NCBI GenBank assembly: GCA_030597375.1
Contig: JAUVRX010000005.1
Location: forward strand, 1-36,109
Source of the DNA: Acidobacteriota bacterium
Lineage (GTDB): Bacteria; Acidobacteriota; Thermoanaerobaculia; Multivoradales; JAHEKO01
Direction of reading: 5' to 3'
Length of the DNA stretch: 36,109 bases
Shown here in pieces: positions 26,767 through 34,217 of this stretch. The notes beneath the pieces are model-generated. The model saw only the letters and a list, made by a program, of their open reading frames with translations. It had not been told where the DNA came from and ran no database searches. Numbering within the stretch: the stretch's first letter is position 1; each line of letters begins with the position of its first letter. Made by a program: the position numbers and the translations under genes.

Positions 26767-29379
26767 TCACCCGTCCATCCTGGCTTTCAGGGAATGAAGC
26801 AGGTTGAGCGCCGCCAGAGGTGAAAGCCGCTCGAGATCGACCTCTCGCAGGATGGAGCCGACAACCTCCTCGGCCGGTGCGAACAGCATCATCTGATCCG
26901 CCCCCCTGTCGCCTCTGTCCACGCCCTTGGCCAGGCGTGGTTGGCCACTCAGGTCGTACTCGTAGGCTTCCAGATTCTGGAGCACCTGCGAGGCTCGCTC
27001 GATGACGGTTTCCGGAATGCCCGCCAATCGGGCGACGTGCAATCCGTAGGACTTATCAGAGCTACCCGGCTTGACCCGCCGGAGGAAGACGATCTTGTCT
27101 TCCCACTCCCTGACGGCCATCGTTCGATTGACCACCCTGGGGAGAATTGCTGCGAGCTCTGTCAGCTCGTGATAGTGGGTGGCGAAGACGGTCTTCGGCC
27201 GGCAGTGCTCATGCAGATGCTCGACGATGGCCCAGGCGAGGGAGAGCCCATCGAAGGTGGCGGTCCCCCTTCCCACTTCATCGAGAATCACCAGGCTGTT
27301 GGCCGTCGCCTGATGCAGGATCCTGGCGGTCTCGATCATCTCCACCATGAAGGTGGATTCCCCGCGAGTCAGATCGTCGGAAGCCCCCACGCGGGTGAAG
27401 ATCCGGTCCACGGTACCGATCGAAGCTGATTCAGCCGGTATGAAGCTGCCTGTCTGAGCCATCAGCACAATCAGTGCCGTCTGACGCAGATACGTGGACT
27501 TGCCGCCCATATTGGGCCCCGTGAGAATCACGATCTGGCCTGTTTCACTGTCGAGCTCGGTGTCGTTGGGGACAAACGGCTCGCTCCCCAGTTTCTCTAC
27601 GACCGGATGCCTTCCCTCCGAGATGCGAATGGCCCCACCCAGCTCGCTGACATCGGGCCTCGTGTACCGATTCCTGGCTGCGACCTCGGCAAAGGTCGCC
27701 AGCACATCCAGTCTCGCCACGGACTTCGCCGCCAGCAACAAGCGGGCAGACTCTCTGGCCACCAGTTCTCGCACCCTCCTGAAATGCTCGATCTCCAGTC
27801 GAAGCTGCTGTTCCTCGGCAGCGAGGATCTGCTCCTCGAGATCTTTCAGCTCCGGTGTCACGTACCGCTCGGCGTTGACCAGGGTCTGTTTCCGAATGTA
27901 GTCCTCCGGGACCAGGTGCTGATTGGCCTTCGTCACCTCGAGGTAGTAGCCGAAAACCTTGTTGTAGCGAATCTTCAGCGAGGTGATACCGGTCCTCTGC
28001 CGCTCTCTTTCTTGCAGGGCAAGGATGTGCTGTCGACTGTCTTGTGCCAGCGAACGGTGACGATCCAACTCTTCATCCACCCCGGCCCTGATGACTCCTC
28101 CTTCCTTCAGGGAAGCAGGGGGGTTGTCCTCGACCAGACGTTTCAACTCGGCGGCCAGGCCCGATACGACGTCGGTCCTGCCGATTTCTTGCAGGGCAGC
28201 AGCCTCTACTTCGGACAGGGAATCCTCGATCTCGGGCAGGCGATCGAGGCCCGAGCGCAAGGTTGCCGCCTCGCGAGGGGTCATGGTCTCCAACACAGCC
28301 CTGGAGGCAAGGCGCTCCAGGTCCCCCACCTTTGCCAGAAGCCCTCTCAGTTCGGCTCGCAGAGCAGATTTCTCCAGCAACTCCGCCACCGCCTGTAGAC
28401 GCTCGTTGATCTCCGCCGGATCACGCAGGGGCCGCTTCAGCCACTCCCGCAGCAGGCGCCCACCCGCGGGAGAAACGGTGCGATCCAGGACCCCGAGCAG
28501 AGATCCGTGCCGACGCCCGTCCCTCAGGTTTCGGAAAATCTCCAGATTCGCGACGGTCGTCGCGTCCAGGACCAAGCTGTCAGAGGTTTCGCTGACTCGC
28601 AACTCCCGCACATGCGAGAGATCGCTCTGCTGTGTCTCTCTCGCGTACCGTAGAGCGGCAGCAGCAGCCTGTACCGCTGGCTCATCGTCATCCAGCCCGA
28701 AGCCCTTCAGAGTGGAAGTCCCCAGTTGGCGGCAAACCAGCTCCGCGGCTCTTCCGGGACGGAACCAGTCCTCTTCCGACTCGGGCGTTCGACAGATGCC
28801 CTCGGCTTCCATCCAGTCGATGAGAGTCCGAGGAAGACCCGACACCGGATGCAGGACCTCCTGTGGCCGAAGCAGGGCCAGATCATCGAGTGAATCCTCC
28901 ACTCGGGTCCACCGTCGCACAAAGAACCTACCGGTCGAGATATCCAGAAAAGCTCCGCCCCCTCGAGCGTCGTTCCATGCCACGCTCGCCAGGTAGTTGG
29001 CCTCCGCACCCTCCAGAAGCTCCGGGTCGGTCACGGTTCCAGGTGTGATCACCCGGGTGACCTCCCGTTTCACCAGGCCCTTGGCCTTGGAAGGGTCCTC
29101 GACCTGGTCGCAGATGGCCACCTTCAGCCCAGCGCGAAGCAGCTTCCCCAGGTACATCTGAAGGGCATGATGGGGGACCCCGCACATCGGTGCTTCGCTC
29201 TTGCTCCCCCGATTTCGGGCCGTCAGGGTGACCTCCAGAATGGGAGCTGCCCGCTCGGCGTCCTCGAAGAACATCTCGTAGAAATCTCCCATGCGGTACA
29301 GCACGATGGCGTCCTCATGATCCGCCTTCACATCGAGATACTGGCGAAGCATGGGAGTGAGCTGGACGGAAGTCGCCAT
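26767..29379 (-). CDS. mutS: DNA mismatch repair protein MutS
   Basis: MutS recognises mismatches and small loops and recruits MutL. The 870 residues match MutS1 length. The N-terminal mismatch-reading Phe-X-Glu lies in MGDFYEMFFED, followed by TLTARN and APMCGVPHHA. Lever and clamp domains are intact. The ATPase has Walker A TGPNMGGKST, then ESTFMVEM, Walker B VILDEVGRGTATFDG and the H-loop VFATHYHEL. A C-terminal segment suited to tetramer or beta-clamp contact completes it. The ATG at 29379 is 21 bp from the divergent tsaB start, and the two may share a symmetric -10. No mutL is in the window. Confidence 0.98.
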   Translation of the reverse strand: MATSVQLTPMLRQYLDVKADHEDAIVLYRMGDFYEMFFEDAERAAPILEVTLTARNRGSKSEAPMCGVPHHALQMYLGKLLRAGLKVAICDQVEDPSKAKGLVKREVTRVITPGTVTDPELLEGAEANYLASVAWNDARGGGAFLDISTGRFFVRRWTRVEDSLDDLALLRPQEVLHPVSGLPRTLIDWMEAEGICRTPESEEDWFRPGRAAELVCRQLGTSTLKGFGLDDDEPAVQAAAAALRYARETQQSDLSHVRELRVSETSDSLVLDATTVANLEIFRNLRDGRRHGSLLGVLDRTVSPAGGRLLREWLKRPLRDPAEINERLQAVAELLEKSALRAELRGLLAKVGDLERLASRAVLETMTPREAATLRSGLDRLPEIEDSLSEVEAAALQEIGRTDVVSGLAAELKRLVEDNPPASLKEGGVIRAGVDEELDRHRSLAQDSRQHILALQERERQRTGITSLKIRYNKVFGYYLEVTKANQHLVPEDYIRKQTLVNAERYVTPELKDLEEQILAAEEQQLRLEIEHFRRVRELVARESARLLLAAKSVARLDVLATFAEVAARNRYTRPDVSELGGAIRISEGRHPVVEKLGSEPFVPNDTELDSETGQIVILTGPNMGGKSTYLRQTALIVLMAQTGSFIPAESASIGTVDRIFTRVGASDDLTRGESTFMVEMIETARILHQATANSLVILDEVGRGTATFDGLSLAWAIVEHLHEHCRPKTVFATHYHELTELAAILPRVVNRTMAVREWEDKIVFLRRVKPGSSDKSYGLHVARLAGIPETVIERASQVLQNLEAYEYDLSGQPRLAKGVDRGDRGADQMMLFAPAEEVVGSILREVDLERLSPLAALNLLHSLKARMDG

Positions 29380-29387
29380 GATCCGTC

Positions 29388-29395
29388 AGTATAGC
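29388..29395. promoter_or_regulatory. Shared symmetric -10 for mutS and tsaB
   Basis: In the 21-bp gap, the minus strand reads TATACT ending 8 nt before the mutS ATG, and the plus strand reads TATAGC ending 5 nt before the tsaB GTG. One AT-rich patch could therefore serve both directions, each producing a nearly leaderless mRNA. The -35 elements are weak, so this is tentative. Confidence 0.35.
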
Positions 29396-29400
29396 GAGTC

Positions 29401-30087
29401 GTGACCCAGAACAGCGCCGACATCGAACCCCGAATCACCCTGGCGATTGACGCCGGCTCACCAATAGTCAGCGCTGCTCTCGCCAGAGATGGAGAGCTCC
29501 TCGCCGAGAGGTATACCCAGATTCGACGTTCCTCGCTGGAACTGATTCCGATGATCGACGACTTGCTATCAGAGGTCGGCTCGTGTACCAGCGATCTCGG
29601 TGGCATCCTGGGTCTCAGAGGCCCCGGCAGCTTCACCGGGCTGAGAGTAGGACTCGCCACCTGCCTCGGTCTCCATCAGGCCCTTGGTGTTCCTGCCGCG
29701 ACCCTGACCACCTTTGAAACCATCGCTTCCGTCTCTCCTGAGAGAGACCTGGTCGTCCTGGCTGCCGTCGAGTCGATTCGCCACAGCTGGCTGGTGCAGA
29801 CCTTTCGCGCCGATGAGGTGCCCGAGCCCCTCGACGAACCACGGACGGTCGCCGCTGAAGAGCTCGCCGCCGCGAAGGCCGATCTGGTGATCGGTTTTGG
29901 CGTCAACAGCATCTCGCCACGCGCCGGCCGAGCCTTCAGGGCTGCGATTCTGGAGCCTCCGCCTCTCGCTGGCCAGGCGCTGATGCTGTGGGGACGCAAG
30001 CAAGAACAATGGGATCCTTCCGGGCTCGTGCGGCCCCTCTACTTGCAAGCCCTGTCTGCTACACAGCCAACCACATCTGCCCCATGA
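29401..30087 (+). CDS. tsaB: tRNA threonylcarbamoyladenosine biosynthesis protein TsaB
   Basis: TsaB is the scaffold partner of TsaD and TsaE in making the universal t6A37 modification of ANN-decoding tRNAs. The 228-residue ASKHA-fold protein shows the N-terminal LAIDAGSPIVSAAL phosphate-1-like strand pair, LELIPMIDDLL, and the diagnostic GPGSFTGLRVGLATCLGL. The C-terminal half is more variable. The GTG at 29401 gives the expected N-terminus after a short extension, with no alternative start. It is divergent from mutS. No tsaD, tsaE or rimI neighbour is visible. Confidence 0.94.
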   Translation: MTQNSADIEPRITLAIDAGSPIVSAALARDGELLAERYTQIRRSSLELIPMIDDLLSEVGSCTSDLGGILGLRGPGSFTGLRVGLATCLGLHQALGVPAATLTTFETIASVSPERDLVVLAAVESIRHSWLVQTFRADEVPEPLDEPRTVAAEELAAAKADLVIGFGVNSISPRAGRAFRAAILEPPPLAGQALMLWGRKQEQWDPSGLVRPLYLQALSATQPTTSAP

Positions 30088-30387
30088 GACACGAGGATCG
30101 CCCCGGACAGGCTCCTGGTCGCAGGACAACCTGCTCAGCGAGTGGCGCCTCGTCTTGATCGCCAGTTTTGCCGGTGCTATTCTGCGTTCACAGTGCCGTG
30201 CGTCTGTAGCTGGATCGACCCTACCTCTGATGCGCGCTCTGCCGGCGGTTCAATGCAGCCTGAACGGGCCTTCCGACCGGCTCGAGACAACACCGACGGT
30301 TCAACAGTCTCGTGCTTGTACACCGACCCAACAGCCACTCCCACGACCACGAGGGGATGGCTTCAATCTCGCTAGGAGGCACAGTGG
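30088..30387 (+). other. 300-bp intergenic region with promoter and long leader
   Basis: No convincing gene is visible between tsaB and the DUF465-like gene. The region holds a promoter at 30155-30183 and then about 200 nt that would be a 5' leader. I see short inverted repeats (GTTCA/TGAAC at the 30249 area; CGAGAC/GTCTCG with an 18-nt loop) but no known riboswitch or small-RNA signature. The two plus-strand track ORFs here resemble no family and are probably chance frames. Confidence 0.5.
30155..30183 (+). promoter_or_regulatory. Sigma70-type promoter upstream of the DUF465-like gene
   Basis: TTGATC (30155-30160) and TATTCT (30178-30183) are spaced by 17 bp. Initiation near 30190 would leave about 198 nt before the ATG at 30388, which is unusually long for a 78-codon gene. 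Confidence 0.6.
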
Positions 30388-30624
30388 ATGGCGAAGACAG
30401 CTGACAGCTTGAGGGAAGAGTTGCTCACCACCGACGAAGAATTCCGCAATCTTCACGACCAACATCAGGACCTTGAGCACCGGCTCACCGAGCTTCACCA
30501 GAAGTCACTGCTCTCCGAGAAAGACGAACTGGAGGAGAAACAGATCAAGCGCCAGAAGCTCTTTCTCAAGGATCAGATGGAGACCATCTTGCGCCAACGC
30601 CAGAGGGAGGAAGCGCCGGTCTGA
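30388..30624 (+). CDS. DUF465 (YdcH-like) small coiled-coil protein
   Basis: The 78-residue, highly charged helical protein has the DUF465 pattern: an N-terminal helix with HDQHQDLEHRLTEL and a C-terminal helix with KDELEEKQIKRQKLFLKDQM. The last part corresponds to the family's LKKEKLxLKDEI signature. A two-helix hairpin is expected. The function of this family is not established. The ATG is preceded by TAGGAGGCACAGTGG, an excellent Shine-Dalgarno, which confirms translation. It is followed 67 nt later by psd. Confidence 0.85.
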   Translation: MAKTADSLREELLTTDEEFRNLHDQHQDLEHRLTELHQKSLLSEKDELEEKQIKRQKLFLKDQMETILRQRQREEAPV

Positions 30625-30691
30625 GCCACGCTACCTTGACCCTCGGCTCGCACTCCTCCGCCCGCATTCCGTCCCCGCCCATCGGCTTCTA

Positions 30692-31327
30692 ATGACCTTC
30701 GCCAAAGAATCCCTGCCCTTCGTGGTGCCGCTCGGAATCGCGGCCCTGGTGATGGTTTTGTTCGGACAGACACCCTGGGCCGCCGGCCTGGGTAGCCTCG
30801 CAATCCTCATATTGCTCTTCTTCCGCGTCCCGAAGCGGCACAGCGAGGCACCCGAGGACAGCATTCTGGCTCCGGCGAATGGCCGAATCCTTCGCCTCGA
30901 TCGAAGCCCGGCTCTCCTGGACGGCAAGGGAGATGCCCAGCGGATCGTCACTTTCTTGTCTGTCTTCGATGTCCACGTGCAGCGCACACCTGTCAGCGGC
31001 GAGGTAGTCGAGAGTCGTTTCACCCCGGGGCGAAAGGTGGCGGCCTTCAAGGAGGAGGCCGGTAGCGTCAACGAGAACCACTTCATCGTCCTGCGGCGGA
31101 GGAACGGTGACCTCATCGGAGTGCGGCAGCTCGCCGGTCTGGTCGCACGGCGCGTCGTCTGTCCACTACTACCTGGCGACCAGGTTCAGCAGGGAGACCT
31201 GATGGGATTGATCAAATTCGGGTCCCGTGTCGACCTGATGCTTCCCGACAACTACGAGATTCTCGTTCGCCCGGGAGACCGCCTGCGCGAGGGTGAAACC
31301 GTAGTGGCCAGGCGGAGGACGCCGTAA
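30692..31327 (+). CDS. psd: Phosphatidylserine decarboxylase (short, PSD-A type)
   Basis: Psd makes phosphatidylethanolamine from phosphatidylserine. The track ORF begins at 30473, but homology starts at the ATG at 30692, giving 211 residues, the size of the short PSD-A class. Two close hydrophobic segments (about 5-40) anchor it to the membrane. The conserved substrate motif is FLSVFDVHVQRTPVSGEV, and KFGSRVDLML contains the Gly-Ser at which the proenzyme self-cleaves to form its pyruvoyl group. The start has no clear Shine-Dalgarno. The partner gene pssA, which often follows, is absent; an aspartate-semialdehyde-dehydrogenase-like gene takes its place. Confidence 0.94.
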   Translation: MTFAKESLPFVVPLGIAALVMVLFGQTPWAAGLGSLAILILLFFRVPKRHSEAPEDSILAPANGRILRLDRSPALLDGKGDAQRIVTFLSVFDVHVQRTPVSGEVVESRFTPGRKVAAFKEEAGSVNENHFIVLRRRNGDLIGVRQLAGLVARRVVCPLLPGDQVQQGDLMGLIKFGSRVDLMLPDNYEILVRPGDRLREGETVVARRRTP

Positions 31328-31352
31328 GGCCTCGCACTCCATCGGCCGGCTG

Positions 31353-31369
31353 CTCAGACCTCGTCTGAG
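31353..31369 (+). other. Hairpin between psd and the Asd-like gene
   Basis: CTCAGAC-CTC-GTCTGAG is a perfect 7-bp stem with a 3-nt loop, 25 nt after the psd stop. There is no following T-tract, so it is more likely an RNA-stability or attenuation element than an intrinsic terminator. Confidence 0.4.
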
Positions 31370-31408
31370 ACATCAGGGCAACCAGGCTCCGAGGCAAGAG
31401 ATCCAATC

Positions 31409-32368
31409 ATGACGGTCCTGGCGATCATCAATCCGCAGTCGCTACTCGGGGGCGAGATCAAGAAATCACTGGGACGGCGGCGAGAGCTCTGGTCCGACGT
31501 TCGGCTTCTGGGAACCGAGCCGGCCCAGGTCGGAGCGGTCACCGAATTCGCTGGCGAAGCGGCCCTGGTTCAGGAGTGCGATGTGGAGGCCCTGCAGGGG
31601 GTTCGGCTCGCCATCCTCCTGCCTGGCGATGAAGATCCGACGGCAGCTCAGCTGAGCTTGCCAGCCGACTCGACCCTGCTGGTTGTCGATCCGAAAAGCG
31701 GCTGGCATGGAGCGACGCCAGCAGTAGCTGGCATCGATTCGACAGAGGATCGATCTGGAGCGGTCTTCATCAGTCCGTCGCCGGTGGTCATTCTCCTGGC
31801 GCATCTCCTCCAGCCTCTTCAGGACCTGGGGACGTCGGCAGCCGTCGCCCAGATTCTCATGCCGGCATCGACCCAGGGCCAGGCCGGCTTGGACGAGTTG
31901 TTCGAGCAGACCCGATCCTTTCTTGCCGTGCAGGATGACAAGCCAACCGAGGTTTTCGGCAAGCAGATCTCCTTCAACCTCTTTCCCCTCTCCTTCGACG
32001 ACACCAGGCATCTCGACCCACTGACACGAATTCTGGGCGGCAACCCCGCCGTGGCCCTGCAGGTCGTTCAAGCCGGGGTCTTTCACTGCCTGGCGTGCAG
32101 CCTCTTCCTGGGCTTCGACCAGGACCCGGGTCTCGAAAAGCTCCGGCATTGCCTCGCAGCCAATCCCTGGATCGAGATGGCGGGTGAAGGAGAGCTTCCC
32201 GGACCCACGGATGCGGCTGCGCGCGAAGAAATCCTCGTCGCAGATCTCCGACCCAGTCCGACGCGTCCGGGGTCCTACCAACTATGGGCTGTGATGGACA
32301 ACCTCACTCGTGGAGGTGTCTCCAACGTGCTGGGAATCGTCGAGAGTCTCCTCGCGCCTGCCAGTTGA
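31409..32368 (+). CDS. Degenerate aspartate-semialdehyde dehydrogenase homologue (USG-1-like)
   Basis: The 319 residues track the aspartate-semialdehyde dehydrogenase fold end to end: an N-terminal Rossmann region, a middle PASTQGQAGLDELFEQT segment (enzyme SGAG..EL..Q) and a C-terminal WAVMDNLTRGGVSNVLGIVE (enzyme DNLxxGAAxNAVQIAE). The catalytic parts are lost. The dinucleotide loop GATGxVG reads NPQSLLGG, the nucleophile region expected as NPNC reads SPSPVV, and the GHS histidine region reads VFHCLACS. It is therefore probably a pseudoenzyme comparable to E. coli Usg. It lies 81 nt after psd. A regulatory or assembly role is speculative; the enzymatic call should be avoided. Confidence 0.75.
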   Translation: MTVLAIINPQSLLGGEIKKSLGRRRELWSDVRLLGTEPAQVGAVTEFAGEAALVQECDVEALQGVRLAILLPGDEDPTAAQLSLPADSTLLVVDPKSGWHGATPAVAGIDSTEDRSGAVFISPSPVVILLAHLLQPLQDLGTSAAVAQILMPASTQGQAGLDELFEQTRSFLAVQDDKPTEVFGKQISFNLFPLSFDDTRHLDPLTRILGGNPAVALQVVQAGVFHCLACSLFLGFDQDPGLEKLRHCLAANPWIEMAGEGELPGPTDAAAREEILVADLRPSPTRPGSYQLWAVMDNLTRGGVSNVLGIVESLLAPAS

Positions 32369-32418
32369 CCCCATACGAAGGCGCTCTGCCCAGGCTCCCT
32401 CACATTCGCACAGGAACG

Positions 32419-32937
32419 CTACTCGATGCCTGCGTCCGGTGGCGGGATCACGCCTCCCTCGCGCGCCAGAAACTCCTCCACATGCAGCAGCCCATCCTCG
32501 CCTGCCCGCTTCACCACCTGTAGGAGGGTCCCCATCGTGTTGACCTCCTCGAACTGTTCGTTGACGAACCAGTCGAGGAACCGGACAGCGATGTGCTTGG
32601 AGTCCTCGTTGGCGATATCCACCAGGCCATAGATCTGCTGCGTAACCTCCTCTTCCCACTCGAGCGCCAGCTTCACGGCTTCCTCGGCACTGGCAAACTG
32701 ACTCTGCGGAGCTGGTATGGCGGGAATCTGGAGAGATCCATCGGCATCCACGATGAACCGCACGAACTTCATGGCATGGTCTCGCTCTTCGTCCGCCTGC
32801 CGATAGAAGAAGCGGGCCAGGCCGCCAAGCGCTTCCCTGTCGAAATACGAGGCGATAGCCACGTACTGGAGCGACGCTCCGAACTCGTTGCCGACCTGCT
32901 GGTTCATGGCTGAGATTAGTTTCTCACTCGCTAACAT
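32419..32937 (-). CDS. ftnA: Non-haem ferritin (FtnA-type)
   Basis: Ferritin oxidises Fe(II) and stores it as a mineral core in a 24-mer shell. The track ORF starts at 33285, but the ATG at 32937 has AAAAGGAGA upstream and gives the family N-terminus MLASEKLISAMNQQVGNEFG, 172 residues in all. The ferroxidase ligands Glu18, Glu51, His54, Glu95, Gln128 and Glu131 all lie one position from those of E. coli FtnA. The site C residues Glu50, Glu127 and Glu130 are also kept. No haem-binding Met is evident. It is divergent from trxB across a 204-bp region and convergent with the Asd-like gene. Confidence 0.94.
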   Translation of the reverse strand: MLASEKLISAMNQQVGNEFGASLQYVAIASYFDREALGGLARFFYRQADEERDHAMKFVRFIVDADGSLQIPAIPAPQSQFASAEEAVKLALEWEEEVTQQIYGLVDIANEDSKHIAVRFLDWFVNEQFEEVNTMGTLLQVVKRAGEDGLLHVEEFLAREGGVIPPPDAGIE

Positions 32938-33056
32938 CGAATCGTCTCCTTTTCCCGATCGGATCTGTGAAGCGCCGATCGACTCGTTCTTGCCGCCCTC
33001 GTCGTCTCGGTTGGGGCGGTCAGCATAGCCGATTCCCCGCCGAGGCGCGACGGTTG

Positions 33057-33062
33057 TATACT
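33057..33062 (+). promoter_or_regulatory. Candidate -10 for trxB
   Basis: TATACT lies 79 nt before the trxB ATG in the 204-bp divergent region with ferritin. No good -35 is visible. A hairpin (33077-33099) lies just downstream of the expected start. Confidence 0.3.
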
Positions 33063-33076
33063 GATTCTCCTCTTTT

Positions 33077-33099
33077 CGGCCGGCAGCAGTCTCCGGCCG
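33077..33099 (+). other. Leader hairpin before trxB
   Basis: CGGCCGG and CCGGCCG pair over 7 bp around a 9-nt loop. If transcription starts near 33069 this stem-loop is at the mRNA 5' end, similar to the arrangement at the MshEN gene. Confidence 0.35.
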
Positions 33100-33141
33100 T
33101 CGAATCGACATACAGCGAGTGCGGAGGAGACCCAGAGATCC

Positions 33142-34110
33142 ATGTCGAACAGCGAACCGTCGGACAACAACCACTTCAAAGTTATCGTCATGGGTTCGGG
33201 GCCCGCGGGCCTCACCGCCGCCCTCTACGCCGCCCGCGCCAATCTGCAGCCGCTCGTGCTCGAGGGTAGCCAACCAGGCGGACAACTGACCATCACGACA
33301 GACGTGGAGAACTTCCCAGGGTTTCCGGATGGGATTCTCGGTCCAGAGCTGATGGACAGGATGCGCTCCCAGGCTAAGCGTTTCGGTGCTGAGGTCAATT
33401 TCGAGGTGGTCTCTGCAGTCGATCTGAGCACTCGACCCTTCGAGATCAGAACCGACGCGGACCGCTACCTCGCTGACGCCCTGATCATCGCCACCGGCGC
33501 CAGTGCCAAGCAGATCGGCCTGGAATCCGAGAAGGAGCTGATGGGGTATGGAGTTTCAGCCTGTGCCACCTGCGATGGATTCTTCTTCAAGGACAGGGAG
33601 ATCGTCGTCGTAGGTGGCGGCGACAGCGCCTTGGAAGAGGCGGTCTTCCTCACCAAGTTCGCCAGCAAGGTGACGGTCATCCATCGCCGCGACGAGCTAC
33701 GGGCCTCGCCGATCATGCAGGATCGAGCGCGGGCCAACGACAAGATCCACTGGCTCTGGAACAAGCAGGTGATCGAGATCCTGGGCAGCCGGCAAGACAA
33801 GGTCCGCGGCGTCAGGGTGAAGGACACACAGAGCGGCGAAGAGTCCGACTACCCCTGTGAAGGAGTCTTCATCGCTATCGGACACACGCCCAACACCGAG
33901 CTCTTTCGAGGCGATCTGGAACTGAACGAAGTCGGCTATATCGAGGTCCAGGAGCCCTCGACCCGGACCAATTTCGGAGGTGTTTTCGCCTGTGGCGATG
34001 CCACCGACCCCACCTACAGACAGGCAATCAGCGCCGCCGGCTCCGGCTGCAAGGCCGCCATCGATGCCGAGCGGTGGCTCGAGACCGGCTCGGATGGACC
34101 GGCGGGCTAG
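33142..34110 (+). CDS. trxB: Thioredoxin reductase
   Basis: TrxB transfers electrons from NADPH through FAD to thioredoxin. The 322 residues contain FAD-binding [32 protein letters not shown], the redox-active CATC (Cys141, Cys144) within [11 protein letters not shown], the NADPH-binding [10 protein letters not shown] and HRRDELRAS, and the C-terminal FAD motif [11 protein letters not shown]. The HRR motif indicates NADPH rather than NADH or ferredoxin as donor. The Shine-Dalgarno is GCGGAGGAGA. It is divergent from ferritin, and the pairing suggests a shared link to oxidative or iron stress. Confidence 0.97.
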   Translation: MSNSEPSDNNHFKVIVMGSGPAGLTAALYAARANLQPLVLEGSQPGGQLTITTDVENFPGFPDGILGPELMDRMRSQAKRFGAEVNFEVVSAVDLSTRPFEIRTDADRYLADALIIATGASAKQIGLESEKELMGYGVSACATCDGFFFKDREIVVVGGGDSALEEAVFLTKFASKVTVIHRRDELRASPIMQDRARANDKIHWLWNKQVIEILGSRQDKVRGVRVKDTQSGEESDYPCEGVFIAIGHTPNTELFRGDLELNEVGYIEVQEPSTRTNFGGVFACGDATDPTYRQAISAAGSGCKAAIDAERWLETGSDGPAG

Positions 34111-34217
34111 GGGCGCAGGGGTTGAGGCGGGCGGACTTCGCTCACAGAACAAAGCTATACTCACTTCAAAGCTGTAGTCTCAATTCAGTAGGTGATTTTT
34201 TCTCAGAAAGGAATGTC

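Noticed and set aside
30155-30412. 85-aa plus-strand ORF in the 300-bp gap
   Set aside because: It begins within the predicted promoter, overlaps the well-supported DUF465-like gene in another frame, and has a composition unlike a folded protein.
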